A stretch of DNA of 64,000 nucleotides. Origin: Triticum aestivum. Its lineage: Eukaryota; Streptophyta; Magnoliopsida; Poales; Poaceae. Each line of letters starts with the position of its first letter. Position 1 is the stretch's first letter. The notes under the pieces were generated by a model. It saw nothing but the letters and a program-made list of their open reading frames with translations. It was not told the DNA's origin and did not search any database. Both the position numbers and the translations under genes were made by a program. The DNA is taken from the NCBI RefSeq assembly GCF_018294505.1, contig NC_057810.1:204184113-204248112 (forward strand), read 5' to 3'. Positions 35,834-47,017 of the stretch are shown piece after piece.

Positions 35834-35969
35834 GCCTACGACAGGTCTACGTATCTTAGTATCTGGTCTAGCAATATTAGCAGCTTCATCATGAAATAAA
35901 TAACATGCCCATCTAAATCATCATCCAAGAGATCTTTAACCATAGCAATACTAGGTTCAACATTGATTT

Positions 35970-36985
35970 TGCTCAGGAGGTGTATAAGTCCTAGTATTAC
36001 TCTTATGAACAACAGTCGTAGTTTTAGCATGATCCTTTATCCAAACAGGAAAAGGAGGTTTCTCAACATAAGTAGTAGGAACAATAGGATGACTATAGGT
36101 GATAGTCTTTTCTTAAACTGTAATAGGTGCAACTACTTTCACTTCAACAGGAGGATTATATTTAAAACACTTCTCTTTAGGGAGATCAACGTGAGTAGCA
36201 GAAGATTCACAGAAAGAAGCTACTATCTCAGAGTCAAGTCCATACTTAGCGCTAAATCCACAAAAAGCATCGGTATCCATAAAAGATTTAACACAATCAA
36301 ACTTAGGTGTCATACCTGACTCCTTACCATCGTTGGAACCCCAATCTTCAGAGTTGCGTTTAATTCTTTCCAATAAGTCCCATTTGAAATCAATATTCTT
36401 CAGCATATAAGAACCAGCACAGGAAGTATCGAGCAGGTTGCGATCATTAAGAGAAAGCCGAGCATAAAAATTTTGAATAATCATTTCCCGAGAGAGCTCA
36501 TGATTGGGGCATGAATATAACATTGACTTAATCCTCCCTCAAGCTTGAGAGATGCTTTCTCCTTCGTGAGGCCAGAAATTATATATGTAATTACGATCAC
36601 GATGAACAAGATGCATAGGATAGAACTTCTGGTGAAATTCTAACTTCAATCGTTTATAATTCCAAGATCTCATATCATCACATAGCCTATACCATGTCAA
36701 TTCATCTCCCTTCAAAGATAAAGGGAAGACCTTCCTTTTGACAACATCATCGGGAATACTTGCAAGCTTAAATAATCCACAAACTTCATCCACAAAGATA
36801 AGGTGCAAATCGGGATGCAATGTTCCATCTCCTGCAAATGGATTAGCTTGCAGTTTCTCTATCATACCCGAAGGAATCTCAAAGTAAATATTTTCATCAA
36901 GTTCAGTAGGTTGAGGAGCAACTCTTTGCTCTTCTGGTCAGGGTGAAGATACCCCGAACAAGCCCCTCAAAGGATTACTTCCCAT
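35970..36985 (-). pseudogene. gag: Element D gag, disrupted
   Basis: ATG at 36985 (MGSNPLRGLFG) opens a frame that continues to about 35970 with three in-frame stops: TGA 36938-36940, TGA 36539-36541 (Trp expected in a QAWGRIKS-like block) and TAA 36113-36115. Blocks such as GDELTWYRL and KLEFHQKFYP are typical of Athila-type gag. After about 35970 the frame shifts before the protease. The last part (EKTITYSHP...) is the gag-protease linker. Confidence 0.8.
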
Positions 36986-37062
36986 AGTGACAAGTAACAG
37001 AAAATTTCAGCACACTATATAAATGTTTCCTTACCAAGTTCCACTCACCAAAAGCGCTACAG

Positions 37063-37080
37063 TCCCCGGCAACGGCGCCA
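37063..37080 (-). other. Primer-binding site of element D (tRNA-Asp)
   Basis: Minus-strand TGGCGCCGTTGCCGGGGA, identical to the sites of elements A and B, 11 bases inside the 5' LTR end. Confidence 0.85.
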
Positions 37081-37091
37081 GAAAAGAGTCT

Positions 37092-38610
37092 TGATGACCC
37101 ACAAGTGTAGGGGATCTATCGTAGTCCTTTTGATAAGTAAGAGTGTCGAACCCAGCGAGGAGCAGAAGGAAATGATAAGCGGTTTTTGGTAAGGTTTTCT
37201 CTGCAAGCACTGAAATTGTAGGAGATAGATAGTTTTGTGATAAGATAAATAGTAACGAGTAACAAGTAAATAAAGTAAATAAAGTGCAGAAGGTGGCCCA
37301 ATCCTTTATGTAGCAAAGGATAAGCATGGACAAATTCTAACAATGAGAAAGGAGCTCCCGAGGACACATGGGGATTATCGTCAAGCTAGTTTTCATCACG
37401 TTCATATGATTCGCGTTCGGTACTTTGATAATTTGATATGTGGGTGGACAGGTGCTTGGGTACTGCCCTTACTTGGACAAGCATCCCACTTATGATTAAC
37501 CCCTATTGCAAGTGTCCGCAACTACAAAAGAAGTATTAAGGTAAACCTAACTATAGCATTAAACATATGGATCCAAATCAGCCCCTAACGAAGCAACGCA
37601 TAAACAAGGGTTTAAGCACCTGTCACTCTAGCAACCCATCATCTCCTTATTACTTCCCTATGCCATCCTCTAGGCCCAAATAATGGTGAAGTGTCATGTA
37701 GTCGACGTTCACATAACACCACTAGAGGAAAAGACAACATACATCTCATCAAAATATCGAACGAATACCAAATTCACATGACTACTAATAGCAAGACTTC
37801 ACCCATGTCCTCAGGAACAAACGTAACTACTCACAAAGCATATTCATGTTCATAATCAAAGGAGAGATAATATGCATTAGGGATCTAAACATATGATCTT
37901 CCACCAAGTAAACCAATTTGCATCAACTACAAGGAGTAATCAACACTACTAGCAACCCACAGGTACCAATTTGTGGTTTTGATACAAGATTGGATACAAG
38001 AGATGAACTAGGGTTTTGAGACGAGATGGTGCTGGTGAAGATGTTGATGGAGATTGACTCCCTCCCGATGAGAGGATTGTTGGTGATAACGTTGGTGATG
38101 ATTTCCCACTCCCGGAGGGAAGTGTCCCCGGCAGAACAGCTCCGCCGGAGCCCTAGATTGATTCTGCCAAGGTTCCACCTCGTGGTGGCGGAGTTTCGTC
38201 CCGTAAGATTTCCCACGATTTTTTCCAGGGTAAAAGCCCTCATATAGCAGAAGATGGACACCGGGGGCTCACCAGGGGACCCAGGAGACAGGGGCGCGCC
38301 CAGTAGGGGTGGGTGCGCCCCACCCTCCTAGGCAGGGTGTGGCCCCCTGGTGTATTTCTTTCGCCCAATAATTCTTATTAATTCCAAAAATATGTTTCGT
38401 GGAGTTTCAGGACTTTTGGAGCAGTGCAGAATAGGTTTCCAATGTTTGCTCCTTTTCTAGCCAGAATTCCAGTTGCCGGCATTCCCCCCCTTCATGGTAA
38501 ACCTCGTAAAATAAGAGAAAATAGCCATAAGTACTGAGATATAACATGTAATAAAAGCCCATAATGCAATAAATATTGATATAAAAGCATGATGCAAAAT
38601 GGACGTATCA
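37092..38610 (-). repeat. Element D 5' LTR
   Basis: About 1519 bp, read TGATACGTCC...GGGTCATCA on the minus strand. Flanked at 38611-38615 by ATACC. Confidence 0.9.
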
Positions 38611-38691
38611 ATACCAAATGCCAAAGTTTGGTGTATGAATTAAGTATCTCACTATCCTTTTCACAGCCATAAGATGACATTCCTTAGGGGC
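38611..38691 (-). pseudogene. pol: Copia pol fragment upstream of the element D insertion
   Basis: 81 bp encoding KECHLMAVKRIVRYLIHTPN-like text on the minus strand, which joins in sense to the RNase H remnant at 27884-28387 once element D is removed. Its right edge abuts the 3' LTR of element B, so B also inserted into this copia element; its other half lies outside the window. Confidence 0.8.
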
Positions 38692-40190
38692 TGATGTCGC
38701 TTGAAGCTACGTCGGTATTTCCCCAAAGAGGAAGGGATGATGCAGCACAGCGGCGGTAGGTATTTCCCTCAGATGTGAAACCAAGGTTATCGAACCAGTA
38801 GGAGAACCAAGCAACACAACGTAAACAACACCTGCACACAAATAACAAATACTCGCAACCCGACATAAGAGAGGGGTTGTCAATCCCTCACGGGTAAAAA
38901 GATAGATATTTTTGTAGTGTTTTCAATAAATAGATCTCGCGGGAACGCGAGATAAAATCAATACAAATAAATTGCAGCAAGATATTTTTCGGTTTTTGAA
39001 AATAAAAGCAAAGGAAAAGTATATCACAAGGCAAATATATGAGAAAGAAGACCCGGGGCCGTAGGTTTCGCTAGTGGCTTCTCTCGAGGAAAATAGCAAA
39101 TGGTGGGTGAAAAATTAGCGTTGGGCAATTGATAGAACTTCAAATAATTATGACGTTATCCAGGCAATGATCATTACATAGGCATCACGTCCAAGATTAG
39201 TAGACCGACTCCTGCCTGCATCTACTACTATTACTCCACACATCGACCGCTATCCAGCATGCATCTAGTGTATTAAGTTCATGGAAAACGGAGTAATGCA
39301 GTAAGAACGATGACATGATGTAGACGATATCCGCTTATCTATTGTGTAAATACAGATCCCATCTTTTTATCCTTTGTAGCAACGATACATACGTGTCGGT
39401 TCCGTTTCTGTCACTGGGATCAAGCACCGTAAGATCGAACCCACTACCGGGCACCTCTTGCCATTGCAAGATAAATATATCAAATTGGACAAACAAAACC
39501 CAAATATCGGAGAAGAAATATGAGGCTATAAGAGATCATGCATATAAGAGATCAAAGAAACTCAAATAACTTTCATGGATATAAAAAGATAGATCTGATC
39601 ATAAACTCGAAGTTCATCAGATCCCAACAAACACATCGCAAAAGAGTTACATCATATGGATCTCCAAGAGACCATTGTGTTGAGAATCAAGAGAGAGAGA
39701 TGAAGCCATCTAGCTACTAACTACGGACCCGAAGGTCTACAAAGAACTACTCACAGATCATCGGAGAGGCACGAATGGAGGTGGTGAACACCATCCGATA
39801 TGGTGTCTAGATTGGATCTGGTGGTTCTGGACTCTCCGACGGCTGGATGAATATTTCGTCGACTCCCCTAGGGTTTCTATATTTTTGGGGTGTTTATAGA
39901 GCAAAGAGGCGGTCCGGGGGGCACCCGAGGTGGGCACAACCCACCAGGGCACGCCAGTGGGCCTCCTGGTGCAACCTGGTGGGCTGTCCCCTCCTCGGGA
40001 TTCCCCCTAGGTGCAACCAGGACCCAACTTCTTCCTTCTGGTCCATAAAAAATCATCGTAAAGTTTCGTGGCATTTGGACTCCATCTGATATTGATTTTT
40101 TGTGATGTAAAAAACATGGAAAAAACAACAACTGGCACTTGGCACTATGTCAATAGGTTAGTACCAAAAAATGATATAAAATGACTCTAA
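38692..40190 (-). repeat. Element B 3' LTR, missing its start
   Basis: Ends GCTTCAAGCGACATCA (minus) at 38692. Collinear with the element A LTR, but with an extra GC-rich block of about 70 bp in U3 (about 39940-40010). It lacks about 85 bases at its beginning, where it joins internal sequence GATGTGGAGTG. Confidence 0.8.
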
Positions 40191-42553
40191 TATGATGTGG
40201 AGTGATTCAAAGCAGTAGTCTAGTTTTGACATAATAATTTAGATACTCAAGCATATCAACAAGCAACCATGTTTTTCAGAATATCAACGCTAAAATAAGT
40301 TATCCCTAGCCCATCATGCTCAAACATTGATCCATTCATGAAACACACTCGAATATTAGCTACACCCAATACTTAAGTACGATCATATTGCCTCCTAGTT
40401 GGTGCTTTTATAAGAGAAGATGGAGACTCAAATTCAAAATAAAAATTGCAAAAAGTAAAAGAAAGTCCCTTCACAGAGAGAAGTAGGGATTTGTAGAGGT
40501 GCCAGAGTTCAAAGCGAAAAACTTAGAGATAAAAACATTTTGGGAGGTGTATCCATCCCACCAACGAAAGCGACTTAGAGTTCCCAACACTTTCCATGCT
40601 AGATATGCCATAGGCGGTTCCCAAACAGAAAATAAAGTTTATTCCTTTTTCCACCAAGCTTTCACTTTCCATGGCTAACCGTATCCACGGGTACCCTCCA
40701 TACCAACACTTTCCAAGGAATTTATTATATGACAACATAAAGTAATTTTTTTTCTTTTTTCAATTCGGGACTGGGCATCCCTAAAACCTTTGCCTTACTC
40801 TCGTGCAATGACAAGTGAATAAACACTCATCGTGAGAATAACACATCCAACATGGAAAATATTAGCCACCCCTCACCGTTCCGCGAGCGAAACAAACACA
40901 CAAAAGAGAAGTTTATTTTGAAAATTAGAGACGGCACATACAAATTTGCTTAGAACGACATGGAAATACCGCATATAAGTAGGTATAGTGGACTCACGTG
41001 GCAAAAACTGGGTTTAAGGATTTGGATGCACAAGTAGAGATCATACTTAGTGCAAAATGAAGGCTAGCAAAAGACTGGGAAGCGACCAACCAAGAAACGA
41101 ATAATCTCCTAAGTAAGCATTAAGCATAATTTACACCGAATAATGCACCACAAGTAGGATATAATTTTCATTGCATGATTATTGACTTTCGTGCATGCAT
41201 AGGGAATCACAAACCTTAACACCGATATTCTTACTAGAGCACAATTACTCATCAACATACTCACATATCACATCATCATATCTCAAAACTATTACTAAGA
41301 ACAAAGTTTATTTTGTCCAATGATCTTCATGGCATTTTTTTACTTTATCCTTCTTGGATATCTATCACTTTGGGACTAATTTTCATGTGTTGCTTTTCAT
41401 AAGCTCAAACAAATATAAGTGAAGATCATGAGCATAAACAAATTTTCTTTCTCTCAAAATAATTTAAGTGAAGCAAGAGAGAATTTATTCAAAATTTTAC
41501 TAACTCTCAAATAAATCAAAGTGAAGCAAGAGAGTATTTCTTCAAAATTCTAAGCACACCGTGCTAAAAATATATAAGTGAAGCACTAGAGCAAGTGCTA
41601 GCTCATAAAAGATTTAAGTGAAGCATAGAGAGGAATTCTAAAAAGTCATGAAATAATTTTGGCTCTCTCAAATAGGTGTATCCAGCAAGGATTGATGACT
41701 TAAAACACAAAATAAAATAGGCAAAGACACATATCATACAAGACGCTCCAAGCAAAACACATATCATGTGACGAATAAAATATAACCTTGTGTAAAATAC
41801 CGATGGTTGTTAGAAGAAAGAGGGGATGCCACTTTGGGGCATCCCCAAGCTTAGTTGGTTGCTCATTCTTGGATAATAGCTTGGGATGCCGGGGCATCCC
41901 CAAGCTTAGGCTCTTCTATCCTTCCTTCATCCATCGTAAGATAACCCAAAACTTGAAAACTTAAATCACACAAAACTCAACAAAACCTCCGTGAGATCCG
42001 TTAGTATAAGAAAACAAACCACTACTACAATTACTGTGTCAAAGCAATTCTTATTATGTTTTTGTATTATATCTACTGTATTCCAATTTTTCTATGGCAA
42101 AAGCTCGTCAAAGAAAACCATAGAGCCATCAAAATAAGCACACAACACAAAGAAAACAGAATTTGTCAAAACAGAACAGTCTGTAGTAATCTGAATTGTT
42201 CGAAAACTTCTGGAACTCTAAAATCTGCAAAATTAGGATGTCCTGGGCAATTTTTATATTGATCTTCTGTAAAAAACTCAAATCAAAACCGCGTTTCTGT
42301 TATTCACTAAAATTGTTTTTGTGAGCGCATAAGTTTCTATTTTTTCAGCAAGATCAAACAACTATCACCCAAGAAATCCTAAAGGATTTACTTGGCACAA
42401 ACACTAATTAAAACACAAGAAACACAATCATAACAGTAGCATAATTGTGTGAACACACAAGAACAGAAAGCAAAAAGCAAAAAAAAAATTCATCGGGTTG
42501 CCTCCCAACAAGCGTTATAGTTTTACACCCTTAGCTAGGCGTAAGGCAAGGAT
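40191..42553 (-). other. Element B non-coding spacer
   Basis: Counterpart of the element A spacer, no coding capacity. It holds purine-tract-like copies (minus) at 41838-41852 and 41893-41907, with the 9-bp stem GGGGATGCC/GGCATCCCC at 41822-41846, and GTTGGGAGGCAAC (minus) at 42497-42509. Confidence 0.75.
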
Positions 42554-43405
42554 CTAAGTTTTGTCATCTTTGGTTTGAGATCCATAAGATGCCCTCATGA
42601 TTGATTCATATGGTGGCTTAATTCTTGTTCTAGGGAAGTGTTCCATACCTTTCCTTGAAGGAAATTGGAACTTAATATTGCCTTCTTTCATATCAATCAC
42701 GGCACCGATGGTCCGTAAAAACAGTCTACCAAGAATAATTGGACAAGATGGATTGCAATAAATATCAAGAACAATAAAATCCATGGGCACATAATTTCTA
42801 TTTGTAGGAATAAGAACATCATTGATTCTTACCATAGGTTTTTTAATAGTAGAATCCGCCAAGTGTAAATTCAAAGAACATGATTGAAGATCGGTAAAAC
42901 CAAGCACATCACCTAAAGATTTCAGAATTGTAGAAACACTAGCACCCAAGTCACACAAAGCAAAACACTCATAATTTTTAATCTTGACTTTGATAGTAGG
43001 TTCCCATTCATCGTGCAATTTTCTAGGAATTGAAACTTCCAATTCCAATTTTTCTTCCAAAGCTTTCATCATAGCGTCAACAATATGTTTAGTAAAAGCT
43101 TTGTTTTGTTCATAAGCATGAGGTGAACTTAGCATGGATTGCAACAAAGAAATACAATCGATCAAAGAGCAACTATCATAATTAAAGTCTTTGTAATCCA
43201 AAAGAGTGGATGCATCACTAGTTAAAGTTTTGACCTCTTCAAACCCACTTTTATCAATTTTCACAACAAGATTTTCACCCTCTGAATTATAGGGATGCCT
43301 TCTAGCTAAAATTGACTCTTCTCCAGTCTCTTTTTCTCCAATCTTAACTTTACTAAACAAGGAATCAATAGAGGAAACACCAATCATTTTAAGATCTTCA
43401 TCAAT
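42554..43405 (-). pseudogene. gag: Element B gag-protease gene, C-terminal part
   Basis: Downstream half of the gene cut by the LINE. It reads from IDEDLKMIGVSSIDSLFSKV through CDLGASVSTILKSLGDVLGF and CPIILGRLFLRTIGAVIDMK to a stop at 42554-42556, with no internal stop, so it is better preserved than in element A. The retropepsin-like D-L-G-A-S motif matches that of A. Confidence 0.85.
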
Positions 43406-43418
43406 TTTGCGAAAGAAA
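43406..43418. repeat. LINE target-site duplication, left copy
   Basis: TTTGCGAAAGAAA, repeated exactly at 50771-50783. The undisrupted element A gag has this sequence once. Confidence 0.9.
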
Positions 43419-43525
43419 GGGAAGGAGATCCCTGTGAGCTTAATGTACGGCCAAGTACCCACCCACCCTCCGGCGACTCTCCTCGGTGATCTCCTAGTTC
43501 CTCCAGTAACTTTTGGATCTTCTCC

Positions 43526-46500
43526 ATGCATTGGATTCGGTTTTCTCTCCTCTCTCTTTGGACCCATTTCTCTATGGGTTTGGATGGTGGTGCAACCCTG
43601 GATCTGGATTTTTCTCGTGGTGTGGCTTTCGCCGATGAGGTTTTTAGATCTTCTGGTCTTTTTATCCATCCTTTGGAGGGATCCCGTCCTTTTGTTCTTG
43701 TAGTCTCTTTCAGTCGGCATGATTTCCGGCTTGATGAAGATTCTGTGGCTGCGGCGCTTGAGGCAGCCCTAGTGGGTTCAGCAATTGATCTCATGGTGAC
43801 ATATGTCAAGGACAAGGTCTTTTCGTTTGTGGTGTCCTGCAAGGAGGTTGGTTTTCATATTGTTGATTCACGTTCCTACGCTTGCCCTCAGTTTAAATGT
43901 TATTTTCATCTTTGGGGCAATGGTGGCCCAAATTGGTGGCGTGAGTTCTTGATCTGGAAAAAGGAGTGTGATGCTGAATGGATTCTTGTTAGTCCTTCTA
44001 AGCGGCGAGCTGCTCTTGGTTTGTTGGCAATGCATAAGCCACCTGTCAAGTCTGCGATCAGATCTGCTAATCCTACTCGTAAAAAGCTTTCTTTCGCCAC
44101 ATTCCAGAATTATGATGTGTGCAAGGGATATCGCTATCCGGCTACTCAGAATTGTCTTGAGTTCGCTTCTTTGTCTGGCTATGATCTTCCCCCAAAGGAA
44201 CGCGTTGTGATTCACCCCCCGCCGCCGGTGGAGCTATAGTGGACGGTTGCCTCGCCGTCGATCACTTTTGGTACTGTCGTTCCTATCCAATCGCTTTTCC
44301 CGGAACCCCTACCTCCATCTCCGGCGTGTTCTTCGGGCGGATTTGCTAATGATTCCAATGAAGCCATGTTGGGCCCCTCCGCCATGTTGGGCTCTTCGGA
44401 TTCGGTGGTCACTGGTCCTTCGCCCAACTGTCTTCCCAAGCCAGGTTTTTCTCCGTTATGTGGCAGCCCAAGTGCTGTGGAGCCCAATCCTTCTACAATT
44501 GGGCCTTCTAGCCCCACAACGTTACTGATCCCGTCCACGCAAGAGGCTCAGGATGCTTTCGAGGCCATGGTTAATGACATGGTGGACCAAGTGCTGACGT
44601 GTTCTCGTTGTTCTCTGGGGGGCCACTTGTCTGTCAGCTGCCCCTCCACCGTTGGATGTTTAGCATGTGGTGATCCTCATCATTCAAGAAAAGACTGCGA
44701 CTATATTGCGATTGAAAAAGGTTTATGTTGGAAACGGAAGCGTCCCCCTATTTCAGATACGCCGGTCTCTCCTTGCTTGGGGAAGCGCGCGCTGCCGCCA
44801 CCTCTGCAGGCTTGCCCTATCACATCGCCATTAACCTGCCCGCAGTCTTGCACTCCGCGCACCCCATCTACTCTGCCTCCTCCAACGCCCCCGCTTCCTT
44901 CATCGCCGCCTCCCATGGCTAACTTTGCTCTGGACCCGCAGCGATATGTGCCGGTGGGTCATCACATCATTGACGGAGGTGTTCATCGCCTTCCTCGTAC
45001 CTTCGTCTCGCCTCCATCGCCCATTGTTCGTTTGCATGAGAGCTTCATGATTGCTGAGGTGATGCCGGCGCCACCCTTGCATCAGATGGGTCAGGTACGT
45101 GAGCAGGTGGTGGAGCTTATCAACCACATGGGTTTTCATGTCTGCTCTGCTCAACCATGGATTTCTGGAGTGGGTCTGTTTGAGGTCAGGGATGCTGGTG
45201 AGCGTTTTGCTTTGATTCAACTACCCCCTCAAGATCTTGGTCAGGATACATTTGTTCGCTTTATGAAGCATGACCACGGAGAGGGTTTTCGGGGGGTTCA
45301 AGGCTTTCGTGAAGGATGTTTGATGTTCTTAGGTGTCCCCCTAGATCTCCGTAATACTGAGAATTTGAGGGCTGCTGTTAATACCTTTGGACAGTTCCAT
45401 CATTGGATTAGTGATGATCCATATCTCGTCCGATCTATTGTGTTTGCCTCCTTCCCTGAGGATATTCTGGTTCCCAGGGACGTGGTGTTCTCTGATTATG
45501 CTGCTTGGGGTGGTGCTAAGGTTTCTTGGACAGCGCCTTGTTATATTTTAGGAGCCAATTTTGCTGAGCAAATGCCACAAGACGAAGATCCCATGCCTCT
45601 TGACGGCAATCCTCACCCCATGCCTGGTCACTTAATCCATGAAGATAATATCTTTGCTCTTCCGCCTTACCCTGCTCTTGGGTGGAACGATGTGCCGCCT
45701 CCTCCGCCTCCCATGGATGATAATCAGGGTGCTGGTTGGGGTTGGCACGCCAATCAGCAGGATGACCAGGTGGACCCAGTGCAAGTGGAGCTTGCTCCTG
45801 ATCAGGAGTCTATGGTCATTAACCAGCAGGAGTTCTCGGGCTCTGTTAGCCAGTCGGTAGGGGAAGTTCAGGCTGATCCTATGTTACAAAATGTGGCGAT
45901 TGTACAAGATCCAGCTGTGATTGTGCAAGTTCCGGACGATATTGGAGATAATGCTTTGGATGCTCAGCTTGATATTGTACCAGTGGAGCCAGTTCTTGGC
46001 CAGGGTGATCTTCAGATTGGTATTCAGCATGCTGTGGATGTGGATGAAAATGTCATTCAGATAGATGCGCCACCTGTTGATCCTGATGCCTTGGCTATTG
46101 TGCCGTTCCAGCCTTCAGATCTTATTGTTGGTAGAGTGCAGGTTGTTTATGGCCCACCATTACCTCCTGAAATGGCCTGGAGACGAACTTTTGATACTCT
46201 GTTGGGGCGCTGCACTACTCTTCAGGTTCCAAAGCCGGTCATGGCAGTCTCCTTTTGGGCAACTGGTCCTTTCCAAGAGATCGTGGTCTATGGCTTTTGA
46301 GAACATCCATTGGGTTTCTGACATTATCATTGATGATTCGTTTAGCATGGTTGCCCCTCTGTCTGCTTTCTCACCTCCTAGGGGAATTGCTCGTGATCTT
46401 TTTCCTGACAACCAGATGGAGTTGGAGCAGGACACAGGCCTGCAGTTTTCGTCTGCTTCTGATGGGCAGTTCTCCTTTTTTGCTCCTTCTCTGAAGAAGA

Positions 46501-46817
46501 AGAAGGCCCCCAAGCGCAGTTGTACTCCTGTTGTGGACTCTGAACTGCGTCGCTGCACCCGTAGTTCTGCAAAAAGAGATGGTTTCAAGCCAGTGTTTCA
46601 AGCCTTGCCTATGGTTGAACCTAAGAAAAAGAAGCCCCGCTCCAAGCCACTGACGGATGATGGTCCTGCTAGTCGCATGCCCTCGGTGCCACCTCCAACA
46701 CCTATTCGTCATATTCAGCAAATTGGAGCGGATCTGGGGATCTCTGCTGATAAACTCTCTGTGGATGCGCTTATGGCGGATCCTTCTTCTGCCAAGGACA
46801 AGTCATCCCATGATTAG
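43526..46817 (+). pseudogene. LINE ORF1 (nucleic-acid-binding protein), disrupted
   Basis: The same frame runs 43526-46300 with one TAG at 44237-44239, then a frameshift near 46245 continues it to TGA/TAG-type end at 46817 (last residues KDKSSHD). The N-terminal domain (residues about 1-235, containing FSRHDFRLDEDSVAAALEAA and CYFHLWGNGGPNWWREFLIW) is typical of grass LINEs. It is followed by two CCHC zinc knuckles, CSRCSLGGHLSVSC and CLACGDPHHSRKDC (about 44600-44700). Then comes a Pro-rich region, a second globular part (45060-45560), an acidic Gln/Asp/Val-rich stretch, and a basic C-terminus (APSLKKKKAPKRS). It would coat LINE RNA. The exact start is uncertain: the leader lacks clear context and another in-frame Met lies downstream. 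Confidence 0.8.
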
Positions 46818-47017
46818 TCCGTGCTGTTCAACCGGGGTGTGGTCGACCCATAACTGGACTAGTTATCGTAGGATTTATTTCCATAATTTGTCTTCGGGAC
46901 TTGTATGCATTCGTTGTCCTTGCAAACTTCTTTTGTTTGGCGTTGCTGCATGTCTGAAATGCTCTATGTGCTGCCTGCTATGTGGGTATGCTGTTAAACT
47001 TGTAACCTCTATGCTCA
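46818..47017 (+). other. LINE inter-ORF spacer
   Basis: 200 bases between ORF1 and ORF2 with several stops in all frames. ORF2 is probably translated by reinitiation or internal entry; no motif was identified. Confidence 0.6.

Larger units (their letters stand above)
28388..38610 (-). mobile_element. Element D: full-length Athila-type gypsy retrotransposon
   Basis: Two LTRs (37092-38610 and 28388-29913) flank, in transcription order: PBS, gag, protease, reverse transcriptase, RNase H, integrase, an extra coiled-coil ORF and a purine tract. The 5-bp target duplication ATACC is exact at 28383-28387 and 38611-38615, and removing the element rejoins a copia RNase H gene. The RT active-site block FMDDFSVYG is typical of the Athila lineage. 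All main frames carry a few stops or frameshifts. A 190-bp LTR stretch compared by eye shows about six differences, so insertion was not very recent. LTR start TGATACGTCCATTTTGC resembles wheat WHAM/Sabrina-type families; the name is uncertain. Confidence 0.92.

Noticed and set aside
43407..43842. 152-codon minus-strand frame overlapping the LINE start
   Set aside because: Antisense shadow of the LINE 5' region. The minus frame reaching 43720 fuses LINE antisense with real element B coding sequence, which starts only at 43405.
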